DNA of 64,000 nt from Longimicrobiales bacterium (lineage in GTDB: Bacteria; Gemmatimonadota; Gemmatimonadetes; Longimicrobiales; Gaopeijiaceae). The notes below the pieces were generated by a model. The model was not told the DNA's origin, did not search any database, and was given only the letters and a program-made list of their open reading frames with translations. The position numbers and the translations under genes are program-made. Shown here piece by piece: positions 32,211 to 41,095 of this stretch (position 1 is the stretch's first letter; each line of letters begins with the position of its first letter). Location: contig JANQRP010000031.1 in assembly GCA_028284495.1 (NCBI GenBank), positions 23,959 through 87,958 on the forward strand. Direction: 5' to 3'.

Positions 32211-33467
32211 ATGAAGAGCGCATCGAGCGGAGCGGTCATTACAGCGCTCGTCACCCTCGGCGCGGCGTGCGCGGACGACGAAGCCGGGTCGGTGCCCGCG
32301 GCCACAGTGAGCGTCGACACGATCGGAGACACCGTCGTCGTGACGACCCGCGGGGCGGGGGAGTGGGCGGCCGGGCGCACGCTCGAGCCCAGCGTGTCCA
32401 TCGGCACCCTCGAGGGTCCGCCCGAGACCGTGTTCGGGGACGTCGCGGCGATCGCCGCCGGACCCGACGGGAGCGTCTACGTCCTCGATCGTCAGGCTGC
32501 GGAGATCCGTGTGTTCGATCGGGACGGCACCTATCTCCGCGCCGTCGGACGTCGCGGCCAGGGACCGGGCGAGATCGCGAGACCGAGCGCGATTGCCGTG
32601 TCGGAGAACGGGCGCGTGGCGGCCCGCGACTTCTCGAATGGGCGACTCCAGGTCTGGTCGGCGGATGGATCCGAGACGTGGGAGTGGCCGGTCGTGTCGT
32701 CCAGCGGGGACTCCGGAGCCGGGCTGTGGATCGACCAGCGGGGGGTCGCCTGGGTGCACACTCCGGGCGCGCCGGACCCGGCCGTTCGCCCGACGCCTCG
32801 CGTGATCGTGCGGGTCGATTCCACGGGTGCCGTGATCGACACGCTCCCGGACCCCGAGGCACGGGCGGCGGCCAACTTCGCGATCGACGGCAGGGCGCGG
32901 GTGCGGATTCCGTACACGTCGCGTGGAGAGTGGGCCGTTCACCCGGACGGCTCGCTGATCGTCACGACGGTGGACGGCCGGGGCATCGACGTCGTGGAGC
33001 CCGGCGGTGGGGTATTCCGCATCCTGCGCGAGGTGGAGCCCGTGACGGTCGGGGAGCGCGAACGCACCGAGGTGCGGCAGCGAACCGAAGCGAACATGCG
33101 CAGGTTTTCCCCCGACTGGACGTGGAACGGACCGCCCGTGCCGGCCACGAAGGCACGCGTGATGTACGTGTCTGCCGCGCGGGACGGGCGCATCTGGGTG
33201 CGCGCCGCACAGCCCAGCCGGGAAGTTCCGGACCCCACGCACGACCCGGACGACCCGGCGTCGTCCGAGACGGTGTGGGTCGAGCCGATCGTCTTCGAGG
33301 TCTACGAGCGTGACGGCACCTATCTGGGCGAGGTCGAAACGGACATCGAGCTGGCGACCCGGCCTGCGCCCGAGTTCGTGGGGGACTTCGGGTGGGGCGT
33401 GGTGGCCGACGAGCTCGGGCTAGAGCGCGTCGTCCGTTTCGATCTGACCGGCGCGCCGCCCGGCTGA
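32211..33467 (+). CDS. 6-bladed beta-propeller lipoprotein
   Basis: A 418-residue lipoprotein (signal GAVITALVTLGAAC). Its N-terminal pattern IGDTVVVTTRGAGEWAAG followed by SIGTLEGPPETVFGDV is most like the copy at 5988. It has blade GPDGSVYVLDRQAAEIRVFDRDG, hallmark AVGRRGQGPGEI and closing DELGLERVVRFDL. The start is ATG 32211, with GAAGGAGG at 32191-32198 (spacing of 12, slightly long). The 193 bases before it contain no other gene I can support. It closes the tandem array. Confidence 0.86.
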   Translation: MKSASSGAVITALVTLGAACADDEAGSVPAATVSVDTIGDTVVVTTRGAGEWAAGRTLEPSVSIGTLEGPPETVFGDVAAIAAGPDGSVYVLDRQAAEIRVFDRDGTYLRAVGRRGQGPGEIARPSAIAVSENGRVAARDFSNGRLQVWSADGSETWEWPVVSSSGDSGAGLWIDQRGVAWVHTPGAPDPAVRPTPRVIVRVDSTGAVIDTLPDPEARAAANFAIDGRARVRIPYTSRGEWAVHPDGSLIVTTVDGRGIDVVEPGGGVFRILREVEPVTVGERERTEVRQRTEANMRRFSPDWTWNGPPVPATKARVMYVSAARDGRIWVRAAQPSREVPDPTHDPDDPASSETVWVEPIVFEVYERDGTYLGEVETDIELATRPAPEFVGDFGWGVVADELGLERVVRFDLTGAPPG

Positions 33468-33581
33468 TCCGGTCGCGGCGTCGCGCGCGCCACCGGACGC
33501 GTCAGGCGACCGGCGGCCCCATATCGCGGCCGAGCCCGGGTCGGGCTTGCCTTCGCGAGCCGATCTCCGCACGCTCCGCCC

Positions 33582-34586
33582 ATGCAGCCCCGCTCGTACG
33601 CCTCCACTCCCGTGCCGCTCGTCGCGGCGGCCGCGGCCGCGGTCGCGCTCGCAGCCTGCGCCGAGCCCGCCCGGACGCCACCACCGGTCGCCTCCCAGAC
33701 CGGCATCTCGTTCGTGGTGTTCGGCGACCAGCCCTACACCGACCGGGACGTGGCGACCTTCCCCGGTCTGATCGCCGAGGTGAACGAGACGGACGTCCCC
33801 TTCGTGATCCACGTCGGCGACATCAAGGGCGGCGGCGCCGCATGCACGGACTCCGTGGTGGTCGCGCGGCGGGAACTCTACCAGGGGTTTACGGCGCCGA
33901 TGGTCTTCACCCCGGGCGACAACGAGTGGACCGACTGCCATCGCGCGGGGGGCCGCCCCCTCGAGCGACTCGACTTCCTTCGCGACGCGTTCTACGGCCC
34001 CGACGGGCTTCCCCTGCCGGACTCGGTCGTCTCGCAAGGCGGATCCGGCGAGCCCTATCCGGAGTTCGTCGAGAACGTCCGATGGGTGCACGAGCGGGTG
34101 GTGTTCGCGACGGCCCACGTGGTCGGCTCGGACAACGCGCGCGCCGACTTCGAGGATCGATCCTCGGCCGACGACGAAGAGGTGGACCGGCGCGAGGAGG
34201 CCGTGGCGGCGTGGGTCGTCGGGACGTTCGAGGAGGCCGCCCGCATCGGCGCCGACGCGGTCGTGATCGCGGCGCACGCCGACGTGAGGTTCGATGTGGC
34301 GGCGCGGGGTGAGCAGGCGGCCGCCTTCCGGCACTTCCTCGGGCCGCTCGAAGCGGGGGCCCTCGCCTTCGACGGGCCGGTGCTGCTGCTGCAGGGCGAC
34401 ACCCACTCGTGTCTGTTCGATCGCCCTCGATTCTCGCCGGATCGGGCGCCCCCCTCCAACTTCTGGCGGCTTCGCGTGCCGGGCGGCGGGAATCAGACCG
34501 GATGGGTGCTGGTCAACCTCGACCCGGGCTCGGACGTCCCCGTATCCGCCATCCCGCGCATGCTGCGGGGCACCTGCAGGCTCTGA
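33582..34586 (+). CDS. Metallophosphoesterase-like lipoprotein
   Basis: A 334-residue lipoprotein (signal LVAAAAAAVALAAC) with a calcineurin-like phosphoesterase fold. The metal-binding motifs are in order: FVVFGDQPY (motif I Asp), VIHVGDIKGGG (motif II), FTPGDNEWTDCH (motif III, GDNE), AAHADVRF (histidine) and LLQGDTHSCLF (GDTH in place of the more usual GHxH). It probably hydrolyses phosphate esters outside the cytoplasmic membrane; the substrate is unknown. It follows the propeller array, 114 bases away, and could be expressed with it. Confidence 0.84.
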   Translation: MQPRSYASTPVPLVAAAAAAVALAACAEPARTPPPVASQTGISFVVFGDQPYTDRDVATFPGLIAEVNETDVPFVIHVGDIKGGGAACTDSVVVARRELYQGFTAPMVFTPGDNEWTDCHRAGGRPLERLDFLRDAFYGPDGLPLPDSVVSQGGSGEPYPEFVENVRWVHERVVFATAHVVGSDNARADFEDRSSADDEEVDRREEAVAAWVVGTFEEAARIGADAVVIAAHADVRFDVAARGEQAAAFRHFLGPLEAGALAFDGPVLLLQGDTHSCLFDRPRFSPDRAPPSNFWRLRVPGGGNQTGWVLVNLDPGSDVPVSAIPRMLRGTCRL

Positions 34587-34641
34587 AGCGGTAGCCGGCC
34601 GTCCGGCGCGCCCACACGCGTTCGGGCGGCGCCGTTCGCAC

Positions 34642-35391
34642 TCAGCCGGCGCTCGCCTGCCGCACCCACGTCACTGCGTCGTCGAGCTCCTCCTCGGCGA
34701 ACGACTGCACCTCCGCGGACACGAATCGCCCGGCGATGGACGGTACGGCATGCAGCAGGCGATCGTCCGACACGAAGGCCACCCTTCGGACGCGGCGCTG
34801 GTGGTCCTTCACGAACCGGACGTGCGACATCAGGCCTCTCAGGTCGTCCCAGCCCGGGAAATGCTCGGCGTCGATGACGAGCCCGTTGAGGCGGTGGCCG
34901 TCGTCGAGCCAGGGATCGAGCACACCGGCCATGCGCTCGAAGTCGCCGGCCTCGAGCGGCCCGCGGGGCGCCAGGATCAGGATCCCCTCGTCTTCGATAA
35001 GCTCGAACTCGAGCGCCCCGCTCGACAGCGGCTCGCTCACCCACGCCCGTGCCTTGTCCAGATCGTCGCGGTCGAACACCCGCACGTCGCCGGGCATGAC
35101 GAACCCGAACGCCTTCACGCCGGTCTCGATCCAGTCCACGTCGGTCACCACGGCAGCGCGCTCGAACGACGTGAAGTGGCGCATGCCGACCTTGGCGTCC
35201 TCCCAGGCCGCACCCCGGGTGTAGCTGTCGAACCCGTCGGCCAGCACGTAGAGGAGCCGCACGCGACGGTGCGCCGCGAGCATCCGCTCCAGTTCGGGCA
35301 CGAGGACGGCGGCGTAGTCGTCCGCCGTGACGGTGCCGGTGGCCCTCAGTCCGAGGACGTGGTCGGGAAGGTCCGGGATGATCTCAAGCAC
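34642..35391 (-). CDS. Protein with two SpoIIAA-like (STAS-fold) domains
   Basis: A 249-residue cytoplasmic protein made of two copies of the SpoIIAA-like domain. Copy one starts MLEIIPDLPDHVLGLRATGT and includes RRVRLLYVLADGFDSYTRGA and HFTSFERAAVVTDVDWIETG. Copy two starts FELIEDEGILILAPRGPLEA and includes HRLNGLVIDAEHFPGWDDLRG and HQRRVRRVAFVSDD. The phosphorylatable serine of true anti-sigma antagonists is not evident. Single-domain relatives are common and poorly characterised; tandem forms are less usual. It lies 12 bases downstream of the PhoX-like gene's stop region on the opposite transcriptional side of the metallophosphoesterase (convergent). Confidence 0.8.
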   Translation of the reverse strand: MLEIIPDLPDHVLGLRATGTVTADDYAAVLVPELERMLAAHRRVRLLYVLADGFDSYTRGAAWEDAKVGMRHFTSFERAAVVTDVDWIETGVKAFGFVMPGDVRVFDRDDLDKARAWVSEPLSSGALEFELIEDEGILILAPRGPLEAGDFERMAGVLDPWLDDGHRLNGLVIDAEHFPGWDDLRGLMSHVRFVKDHQRRVRRVAFVSDDRLLHAVPSIAGRFVSAEVQSFAEEELDDAVTWVRQASAG

Positions 35392-35403
35392 GATACCTCG
35401 ACG

Positions 35404-36786
35404 TCAGCCTTCCGTAGCCCGCTCCCAGGGACCGGTGATCGCGAACGTCCAGCCCTGGTTCTGCATGTTCACGAAAAGGGTCGTCCCGTCGGGGCTGAAG
35501 CACGCGCCGGCGAACTCGCCGCCCCCGGTCATGTTGTGCCCGAATCGGTAGATCTCACCCTGCGGCGTGACCCCGAACATGTAGTCGTCGCCGGAGCCGT
35601 CCTCGCACACGATGAGATCGCCCCACGGGGCCAGGCAGAGGTTGTCGGCGTTTTCCATGAGCCGCGCGTCGTTGGGCTCGACGAAGAGCTCGAGCGTGCC
35701 CGGCTGGCGGGACTCCTGGTCGGTGCCCTCGAACGGGCTTGGGCGATACCGGAAGATCTGTCCCTTCCGCTCCCGACCGCCGCTCGTGCACGCGAAGTAG
35801 ATGCCGTCCTCCCCGGTCCACATCCCCTCGCCACGGGCGAACCGTGCCGCGCCGGCGTCGTACCCGCGGAACCGGAGGTCGCCCTCGGGTGCCTCGGGGT
35901 CGTCGAGGTCGATCCAGGTGGCGGCCATCTCGCGCCCGGTCTCCACGAGCTGCTCGTCCCAGTTGCGTGTGTCGAGAGACGGCGAGCCCACGACCATGAG
36001 CGCCTGCAGGCGTCCCCCGGCCGCGAGATTGCCGGGCACGTCGGGAATGAAGCGGTAGATCAGGCCCTCGCCGTCGTCCTCCGTCTGGTAGACGACGCCC
36101 GACGCCTCGTCCACCGCGATCGCCTCATGGTTGAATCGACCCATCGCCTTGAGCGCGACCGGCCGGGTGAGCGGCGCGTCCCAGACGGCAGGAACCTCGA
36201 AGTTGTATCCGTGGTCCTGCGCCGCGTCGCCCCCGGCGCGCTGCGTCGTCTCCTCACACGTGATCCAGCTCCCCCACGGCGTCGGCCCGCCGGCGCAGTT
36301 TCGGATGGTGCCGGTCAGGGACAGGCGGTGCCCGACGAGCTCCTGTGTCCGGGTGTCGAAGAGCAGGGTGGTCGTGCCGCCGACGGCGGGGTCGTCGCCG
36401 TCCGGCCCCATGTCGAAAATGCGCGACGCGTCGACCCCCGCGAGGAGCTCGTGGTCGTCACCCCACGGTCCGTTGTCGTCGCCGAACGAGCACTCGTGGT
36501 TCCGCACGAGCAGCGTCAGCCCGTTTTCCGCCGGAAAGGCTGCCATGCCGTCGTGCAGCGAAGGCACGAGGAAGCCGTCGTTCATGGTCTCGCCGTACCT
36601 CGAGAAGATGCGGTAGCTGAAGCCTTCCGGCAGCGCGAGGATGCCCTCCGGGTCGTCGAGAAGCGGCCCGAAGGGGTCGCTGGGCTCCACGGCGAGCAGC
36701 CCTTTCGGATCGAACACGGACTTGAGCCCGGCGAGGCCGAGGGTGACGGCGGTCTTCGCGACGAATGCGCGGCGGGTGAGAACCAT
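35404..36786 (-). CDS. PhoX-like (DUF839) protein with a twin-arginine signal
   Basis: A 460-residue protein. The N-terminus MVLTRRAFVAKTAVTLGLAG carries a Tat-type RR motif, implying export after folding, often with metal cofactors. The body is the DUF839/PhoX propeller: RIFSRYGETMNDGF, LVRNHECSFGDDNGP, GGTTTLLFDTRTQELV, TPWGSWITCEETTQRAG, GRFNHEAIAVDEASGVVYQTED, ENADNLCLAPWGDLIVCED and FAGACFSPDGTTLFVNMQ. PhoX members are calcium/iron-dependent alkaline phosphatases. The iron-ligand cysteine and acidic residues appear present (CEE, CED), but many family members lack proof of phosphatase activity. It precedes the SpoIIAA-like gene on the minus strand. Confidence 0.9.
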   Translation of the reverse strand: MVLTRRAFVAKTAVTLGLAGLKSVFDPKGLLAVEPSDPFGPLLDDPEGILALPEGFSYRIFSRYGETMNDGFLVPSLHDGMAAFPAENGLTLLVRNHECSFGDDNGPWGDDHELLAGVDASRIFDMGPDGDDPAVGGTTTLLFDTRTQELVGHRLSLTGTIRNCAGGPTPWGSWITCEETTQRAGGDAAQDHGYNFEVPAVWDAPLTRPVALKAMGRFNHEAIAVDEASGVVYQTEDDGEGLIYRFIPDVPGNLAAGGRLQALMVVGSPSLDTRNWDEQLVETGREMAATWIDLDDPEAPEGDLRFRGYDAGAARFARGEGMWTGEDGIYFACTSGGRERKGQIFRYRPSPFEGTDQESRQPGTLELFVEPNDARLMENADNLCLAPWGDLIVCEDGSGDDYMFGVTPQGEIYRFGHNMTGGGEFAGACFSPDGTTLFVNMQNQGWTFAITGPWERATEG

Positions 36787-36920
36787 CGGAGTGACTCCGG
36801 CGGAGGTGCGACAGATCGTGTATCTGAAGATAACGCGGACCGAGTTGCAAGGATCCCGGCCGCGGCGTCACGTCCCCGTAACTTCTTCGAGGACCGACAC
36901 CCCCGCGCTCACCGGTAGGG

Positions 36921-37994
36921 TCAGCCAGCCAGCGCTTCGCGCACCAGCCGGCCGACCTGTGCACGATCGTCCGGGTCGCAGAGCTCGCCGAGGCCCAGCA
37001 CGGGCATCCGTTTCGCCTGACCCGAGAAACTCCGGAAGGGCGAGGAGAACAGCCGCACGCGTTCGATCGGAAAGGCGAGATCGCGTTCCAGGAAGTGCAT
37101 CGTGCCGAGGCACGACAGCGCATCGTTGTTGACCACCATCAGCATCCGCAGCCGGGCCACCATTTCGCGCATGGCCAGGAATGTCGGGTTGTTGGCGTAG
37201 ACGAGGTCGCCGCCCAGTTCGGCGATCACCACCTCCGCGCCCAGATCACGCGCGTGGCGGAAGGGGCGCACGATCCGCTTCCGAAACGTGTCCGCATCGC
37301 AGTAGGTGGTGATCAGGCCGCCGTCGACCTGATCCAGCACGATGTCGGCCCCGGCGCTGCGGTGGGCGGAGGAATCGACGGTGCCTCCCGTCCCGGTGAC
37401 CTTGATGGCCGCCGTGCGGAGGCCGAGCCCGACCGCGGCGGCGACGACCTTCTGCGCGAGCACGGTCTTGCCCGCCTCGGCCGACGTGGCGGCCACGGCG
37501 ATGATTGGGATGTCGAGTAGGCGCTCCGGTGGGGACAGGGCGAAGTCGTCGATGTTCACGCTCCTCCCGTCGGGCGTGCGGACCAGGCCGATACAGCGGA
37601 AACGCTCGGACGTCTCGACCTCGATCGACGGCGTCGGCCGCCCCTCCGCCCAGAGCATCCCGACCAGCCCGCTCTCTCCCGCGAGCCAGTGCGCAGGCAG
37701 GCCTTCGTGCACGGCCAGCCCGCCCGGAGGAAGGCCGCCGTTGAGATGGGTCGATGACTCGCGGGTTCCGAGCGGGGCGAGCACGCGCGTGGGCGACGAG
37801 ACCGTGTGTTCGACGAGCGACTGGTCCCGCACGACGACCGGTTCCGGACCGGGACACAGCTCGCCGAGCACGAGATCCCCCGCCTGGCCCCGGCCGTCGC
37901 CGACGAGGAGGCCGGTCGGATCGAATCGGGGGCGGACGTTCGCGGCCGTCAGGAAGGGCCGGAAGCCGGCGAGTCCCCGGTCGTCAGCAGCCAC
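36921..37994 (-). CDS. DUF1611-family protein with C-terminal P-loop domain
   Basis: A 357-residue cytoplasmic protein. The N-terminal Rossmann-like half (FRPFLTAANVRPRFDPTGLL; NGGLPPGGLAVHEGLPAHWL) is followed by a P-loop half beginning near residue 170 with AVAATSAEAGKTVLAQKVV. Further conserved segments are TGTGGTVDSSAHRSAGADIVLD, EVVIAELGGDLVYANNPTFL and MVVNNDALSCLGTMHFLERD. DUF1611 proteins are often encoded beside dipeptide epimerases and may act on amino-acid-derived small molecules; no epimerase is adjacent here. I prefer GTG 37994, because the upstream 55-codon frame overlaps it by 11 bases and the in-frame extension to ATG 38087 has atypical composition. Confidence 0.82.
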   Translation of the reverse strand: MAADDRGLAGFRPFLTAANVRPRFDPTGLLVGDGRGQAGDLVLGELCPGPEPVVVRDQSLVEHTVSSPTRVLAPLGTRESSTHLNGGLPPGGLAVHEGLPAHWLAGESGLVGMLWAEGRPTPSIEVETSERFRCIGLVRTPDGRSVNIDDFALSPPERLLDIPIIAVAATSAEAGKTVLAQKVVAAAVGLGLRTAAIKVTGTGGTVDSSAHRSAGADIVLDQVDGGLITTYCDADTFRKRIVRPFRHARDLGAEVVIAELGGDLVYANNPTFLAMREMVARLRMLMVVNNDALSCLGTMHFLERDLAFPIERVRLFSSPFRSFSGQAKRMPVLGLGELCDPDDRAQVGRLVREALAG

Positions 37995-38151
37995 GGCCGG
38001 CCGGGTCGAGGGCGAGCGGGAACACGACCCGTGAGGCACGGCGAGGACCCGGGCCGGTGCGCCGCACGGGAATGTCCACGTCGGCATCCAGACGGCGCGT
38101 GGAGGAGTCGTGCGGGTTCATGGGTTCCTCGAGGTACACGTCGTCGTTCAT
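37984..38151 (-). CDS. Possible 55-residue small protein upstream of DUF1611
   Basis: The frame ATG 38151 to TGA 37984 encodes an acidic-then-basic peptide that starts MNDDVYLEEPMNPHDSSTRR and ends ALDPAGRGC. The third codon positions are strongly GC-biased like real genes here. The stop overlaps the preferred DUF1611 start by 11 bases, as in an operon. No ribosome-binding site, domain or signal is visible and I do not recognise it. It might instead be the 3' part of something longer or a chance frame. Confidence 0.35.
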   Translation of the reverse strand: MNDDVYLEEPMNPHDSSTRRLDADVDIPVRRTGPGPRRASRVVFPLALDPAGRGC

Positions 38152-38368
38152 CGCACCGCTGGGCCGAGGTGGAGATGCGGGTGAAGTTCGCGCGTCGCAC
38201 CGCGCGGGAGAAGCCGGGCGCGGAGCGGTCGGACCACGCCACACCGACCGAGCCGTCGGCGACTCCGGCGGCCGCACGATGACGGATCCCCACCGACGCC
38301 GTAGGATCACTGGACGGACCGGCACCCCGCCGCGCTCGGCCCGCATCCCGCCCCTCCACACCCATCCC

Positions 38369-39331
38369 ATGCCAACCCATCGCACCACCCATCGCGTCGC
38401 GGTCGTCCAGGCTGCCCCGTCCTTCTTCGACCCGGACGCCGGAATCGACACCGTCGCCGAGCGGACCGCCGAGGCCGCCGTCGAAGGCGCCGAGCTCGTC
38501 CTCTTCCCGGAGGCGTTCATCGGCGGCTACCCGTGGGGCGTCGCCTTCGGGACCGCGGTCGGTGGTCGGTCTCCCGCGGGTCGCCGCACCTTCGAGCGAT
38601 ACCTCAACGGCGCGATCGACGTACCCGGACCGCGCACGGCGAGGCTCGGCGAGATCGCGGCCGAGCACGGGGTCGTGCTGAGCGTCGGCGTCATCGAGCG
38701 CGACAGCACGTATTCCCGCGGGACCCTGTTCTGCACGCTGCTCTACTTCGGTCCGGACGGGGCGCTCCTGGGGAAGCACCGCAAGCTCAAGCCGACAGCG
38801 GCCGAGCGGCTCATCTGGGGTGAGGGCGACGGCTCCACCATGCCGGTGCTGGACACCGCCGTCGGGCGGGTCGGCGGCCTGATCTGCTGGGAGAACTACA
38901 TGCCGCTGGCTCGGACGGCCATGTACGCGAAGGGCGTACAGGTGTACCTCGCGCCGACCGCCGACGCGCGTGAGCGCTGGCAGGGAACACTGCAGCACAT
39001 CGCCCTCGAGGGCCGCTGTTTCGTGCTGGGCTGCAACCAGTACGTCACGCGTGACATGTATCCCGACGACTTCGAGCTCGCCGACGAACTCGAGGCCTGG
39101 CCGGAGGAGCTGTGCCGCGGTGGGAGCGCGATCTACGACCCGGCGGGCGAGTGCCTCGCGGGGCCTCTGTACGGCGCCGAGGGCGTCCTCACCGCCGACG
39201 TCGATCTCTCCGCCATCGACCGAGGCGTGTTCGACTTCGACGGCGTCGGTCACTACGCCCGTCCCGACGTATTCCGATTGACGGTCGACGAGCGCCCCCA
39301 TCCGCCGGTGGAGTTCGAAGGGGGAGAGTGA
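38369..39331 (+). CDS. Nitrilase (carbon-nitrogen hydrolase superfamily)
   Basis: A 320-residue cytoplasmic enzyme with the complete catalytic triad: Glu48 in LVLFPEAF, Lys141 in HRKLKPT and Cys173 in GLICWENYMPLAR. The stretch CWENYMPLAR is the signature of true nitrilases, which hydrolyse nitriles directly to acids plus ammonia, rather than of amidases. Length is normal. Natural substrate unknown; aliphatic and aryl nitriles or cyanide-related compounds are possibilities. The next gene on the strand, 162 bases away, is an ornithine aminotransferase. A 7-bp hairpin (39378-39399) lies between them, so they may be separate units. Confidence 0.92.
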   Translation: MPTHRTTHRVAVVQAAPSFFDPDAGIDTVAERTAEAAVEGAELVLFPEAFIGGYPWGVAFGTAVGGRSPAGRRTFERYLNGAIDVPGPRTARLGEIAAEHGVVLSVGVIERDSTYSRGTLFCTLLYFGPDGALLGKHRKLKPTAAERLIWGEGDGSTMPVLDTAVGRVGGLICWENYMPLARTAMYAKGVQVYLAPTADARERWQGTLQHIALEGRCFVLGCNQYVTRDMYPDDFELADELEAWPEELCRGGSAIYDPAGECLAGPLYGAEGVLTADVDLSAIDRGVFDFDGVGHYARPDVFRLTVDERPHPPVEFEGGE

Positions 39332-39493
39332 CTTCCGGGGGTTTCCCCGGAGCCCCGCCGGTGTATTTTGCCGGTTCCCCTTCGCCCTGGGTCGAAGGGT
39401 TCCACCGCGGGGGCGCATGCGGCGTCTTCCGCACCCTACACGTTCCCGGCCCTGCCGGTCTTCCCGCAGCGCCAGGGCGAACACACCGGACCG

Positions 39494-40705
39494 ATGAGCA
39501 CCACAACGACGCGCACCGACACGTACCTCCAGCAGGCGAGCGACTTCAGCGCTCACAATTACAAGCCTCTGCCGGTCGTGCTCGAGCGAGGAGAGGGCTG
39601 CTGGGTGTGGGACGTGGAGGGGAAGAAGTACCTCGACATGCTCGCGGCCTACTCCGCGGTGAATCAGGGACATCGTCATCCGAGGATCATCGCCGCCGCG
39701 AAGGCGCAGATGGACCGGATCACGCTCACTTCGCGGGCGTTCCACAACGACCAGATGGGTCCCTTCCTCGAGCGGCTCTGCGAGGTGACGGGATTCGAGA
39801 AGGCGCTACCGATGAACACGGGCGCCGAGGCGGTCGAGACCGCCATCAAGATGGTTCGGAAGTGGGGCTACGAGGTGAAGGGCGTGCCCGAGGGTCAGGC
39901 GGAGATCATCGTCTGCTCGGGCAACTTCCACGGCCGGACCACAACGATCGTGAGCTTCAGCGACGACGATCAGTACCGGAACGGGTTCGGCCCGTTCACG
40001 CCCGGCTTCAGGATCGTCCCGTACGGCGACGCCGCCGCCTTCGAGAAGGCCATCACCCCGAACACCGTCGGCTTCCTGGTCGAGCCGGTGCAGGGGGAAG
40101 GCGGTGTGATCGTTCCGGTCGATGGATACCTCGGCTGCACACGGGACCTCTGTCGCGAGCACGGGATCGCGTTCATGGCCGACGAGATCCAGTCGGGCCT
40201 CGGCCGCACCGGGCGAATGTTCGCGTGCGACTGGGAGGACGTCAGGCCGGACGTGCTGATCGTGGGGAAGGCTCTGGGCGGGGGCGTATACCCGGTGTCC
40301 GCCGCGATCGCCGACAGCGAGTTCATGGACGTCTTCCACCCCGGCGATCACGGCTCGACCTTCGGCGGAAACCCCCTCGGCGCGGCGGTCGGTCTCGCAT
40401 CTCTCGACGTCCTCATCGAGGAGAACCTGGTCGAGAAGTCCGACACGCTCGGTCAGTGGTTCCGCGGCGAGCTCCAGAAAATCGAGTCGCCACACGTGAA
40501 GGAGGTTCGCGGGAAGGGCCTGATGATCGGCGTGGAGATCAAGGCGGAGTCCGGTCCGGCACGCCCGTTCTGCGAGGCCCTCCAGCTGCGGGGGATCCTC
40601 GCGAAGGAGACGGATCGCCAGGTCATCCGCTTCGCGCCGCCGCTCGTCATCCGGAAGGAGACGCTGGAGTGGGTCCTCGGCGAGGTGGCCGAGGTGCTGC
40701 GTTGA
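39494..40705 (+). CDS. rocD: Ornithine aminotransferase (ornithine-oxo-acid transaminase)
   Basis: A 403-residue PLP enzyme (class-III aminotransferase, fold type I). It transfers the delta-amino group of ornithine to 2-oxoglutarate, giving glutamate semialdehyde, a step of arginine/ornithine breakdown and proline synthesis. Diagnostic parts are SAHNYKPLPVVLERGEGCWV, DMLAAYSAVNQGHRHPRI, PMNTGAEAVETAIK, the PLP phosphate and ring contacts GNFHGRTTT and ADEIQSGLGRTG, and the Schiff-base lysine about 259 in VGKALGGGVYPVSA. The RocD-like N-terminus separates it from ArgD. The stop overlaps the TTG of the DUF3224 gene. Confidence 0.92.
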   Translation: MSTTTTRTDTYLQQASDFSAHNYKPLPVVLERGEGCWVWDVEGKKYLDMLAAYSAVNQGHRHPRIIAAAKAQMDRITLTSRAFHNDQMGPFLERLCEVTGFEKALPMNTGAEAVETAIKMVRKWGYEVKGVPEGQAEIIVCSGNFHGRTTTIVSFSDDDQYRNGFGPFTPGFRIVPYGDAAAFEKAITPNTVGFLVEPVQGEGGVIVPVDGYLGCTRDLCREHGIAFMADEIQSGLGRTGRMFACDWEDVRPDVLIVGKALGGGVYPVSAAIADSEFMDVFHPGDHGSTFGGNPLGAAVGLASLDVLIEENLVEKSDTLGQWFRGELQKIESPHVKEVRGKGLMIGVEIKAESGPARPFCEALQLRGILAKETDRQVIRFAPPLVIRKETLEWVLGEVAEVLR

Positions 40706-41088
40706 GGGCCGACGGCCGATTCGCCGTCGAGATGGTTCCCGAAGAGGCCGGTGACGCAGACGTCGCCGGCCTCTTCGGCCTTTCGAAGCGGTTCGAGGGT
40801 GGGCTCGAGGCCACCTCGCGCGGACGGGTGCTGACGGCCCTCACGGATGTGCCCGGTTCGCGCGGCTACGTCGCGGTGGAGCGGATCACCGGTCGGCTCG
40901 CTGGACGCGACGGGTCGTTCACGGTCCTCCACTTCGGACTGATGGGCGACGGCGAGATGACGTCGATGGTGCGGATCGTACCCGACTCCGGAGACGGCGA
41001 ACTCGCCTCGATCCGCGGCGAGATGCACCTGAACGTGGACGAATCGGGCCACACGTATTCGATGGACTTCGAGCTCGAAGGCGCCTGA
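40702..41088 (+). CDS. DUF3224-family protein
   Basis: A 128-residue single-domain beta-barrel-like protein. The family pattern is present: GRFAVEMVPEE, then FGLSKRFEGGLEATSRGRVL, GSRGYVAVERITGRLAGRDGSF and YSMDFELEGA. DUF3224 proteins resemble allene-oxide-cyclase-like barrels, with no known activity in most cases. The TTG start overlaps the rocD stop (TTGA). An ATG at 40732 would cut off the first conserved strand and is less likely. It is convergent with the zinc-ribbon gene, 7 bases apart. Confidence 0.83.
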   Translation: MRADGRFAVEMVPEEAGDADVAGLFGLSKRFEGGLEATSRGRVLTALTDVPGSRGYVAVERITGRLAGRDGSFTVLHFGLMGDGEMTSMVRIVPDSGDGELASIRGEMHLNVDESGHTYSMDFELEGA

Positions 41089-41095
41089 CGGCATC

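Noticed and set aside
33533..33547. AGCCCG-GGT-CGGGCT hairpin after the last propeller gene as a terminator
   Set aside because: Short stem, tight loop and no T-tract; such hairpins are expected by chance at this GC content.
37995..38087. N-terminal extension of the DUF1611 protein to ATG 38087
   Set aside because: The added residues have shadow-like composition (Arg/Ser/Pro-rich), no ribosome-binding site is present, and another frame looks coding there. Not fully excluded.
39378..39399. CCCTTCG/CGAAGGG hairpin between the nitrilase and rocD genes as a terminator
   Set aside because: Only a 7-bp stem with an 8-base loop and no T-run; too weak to call.
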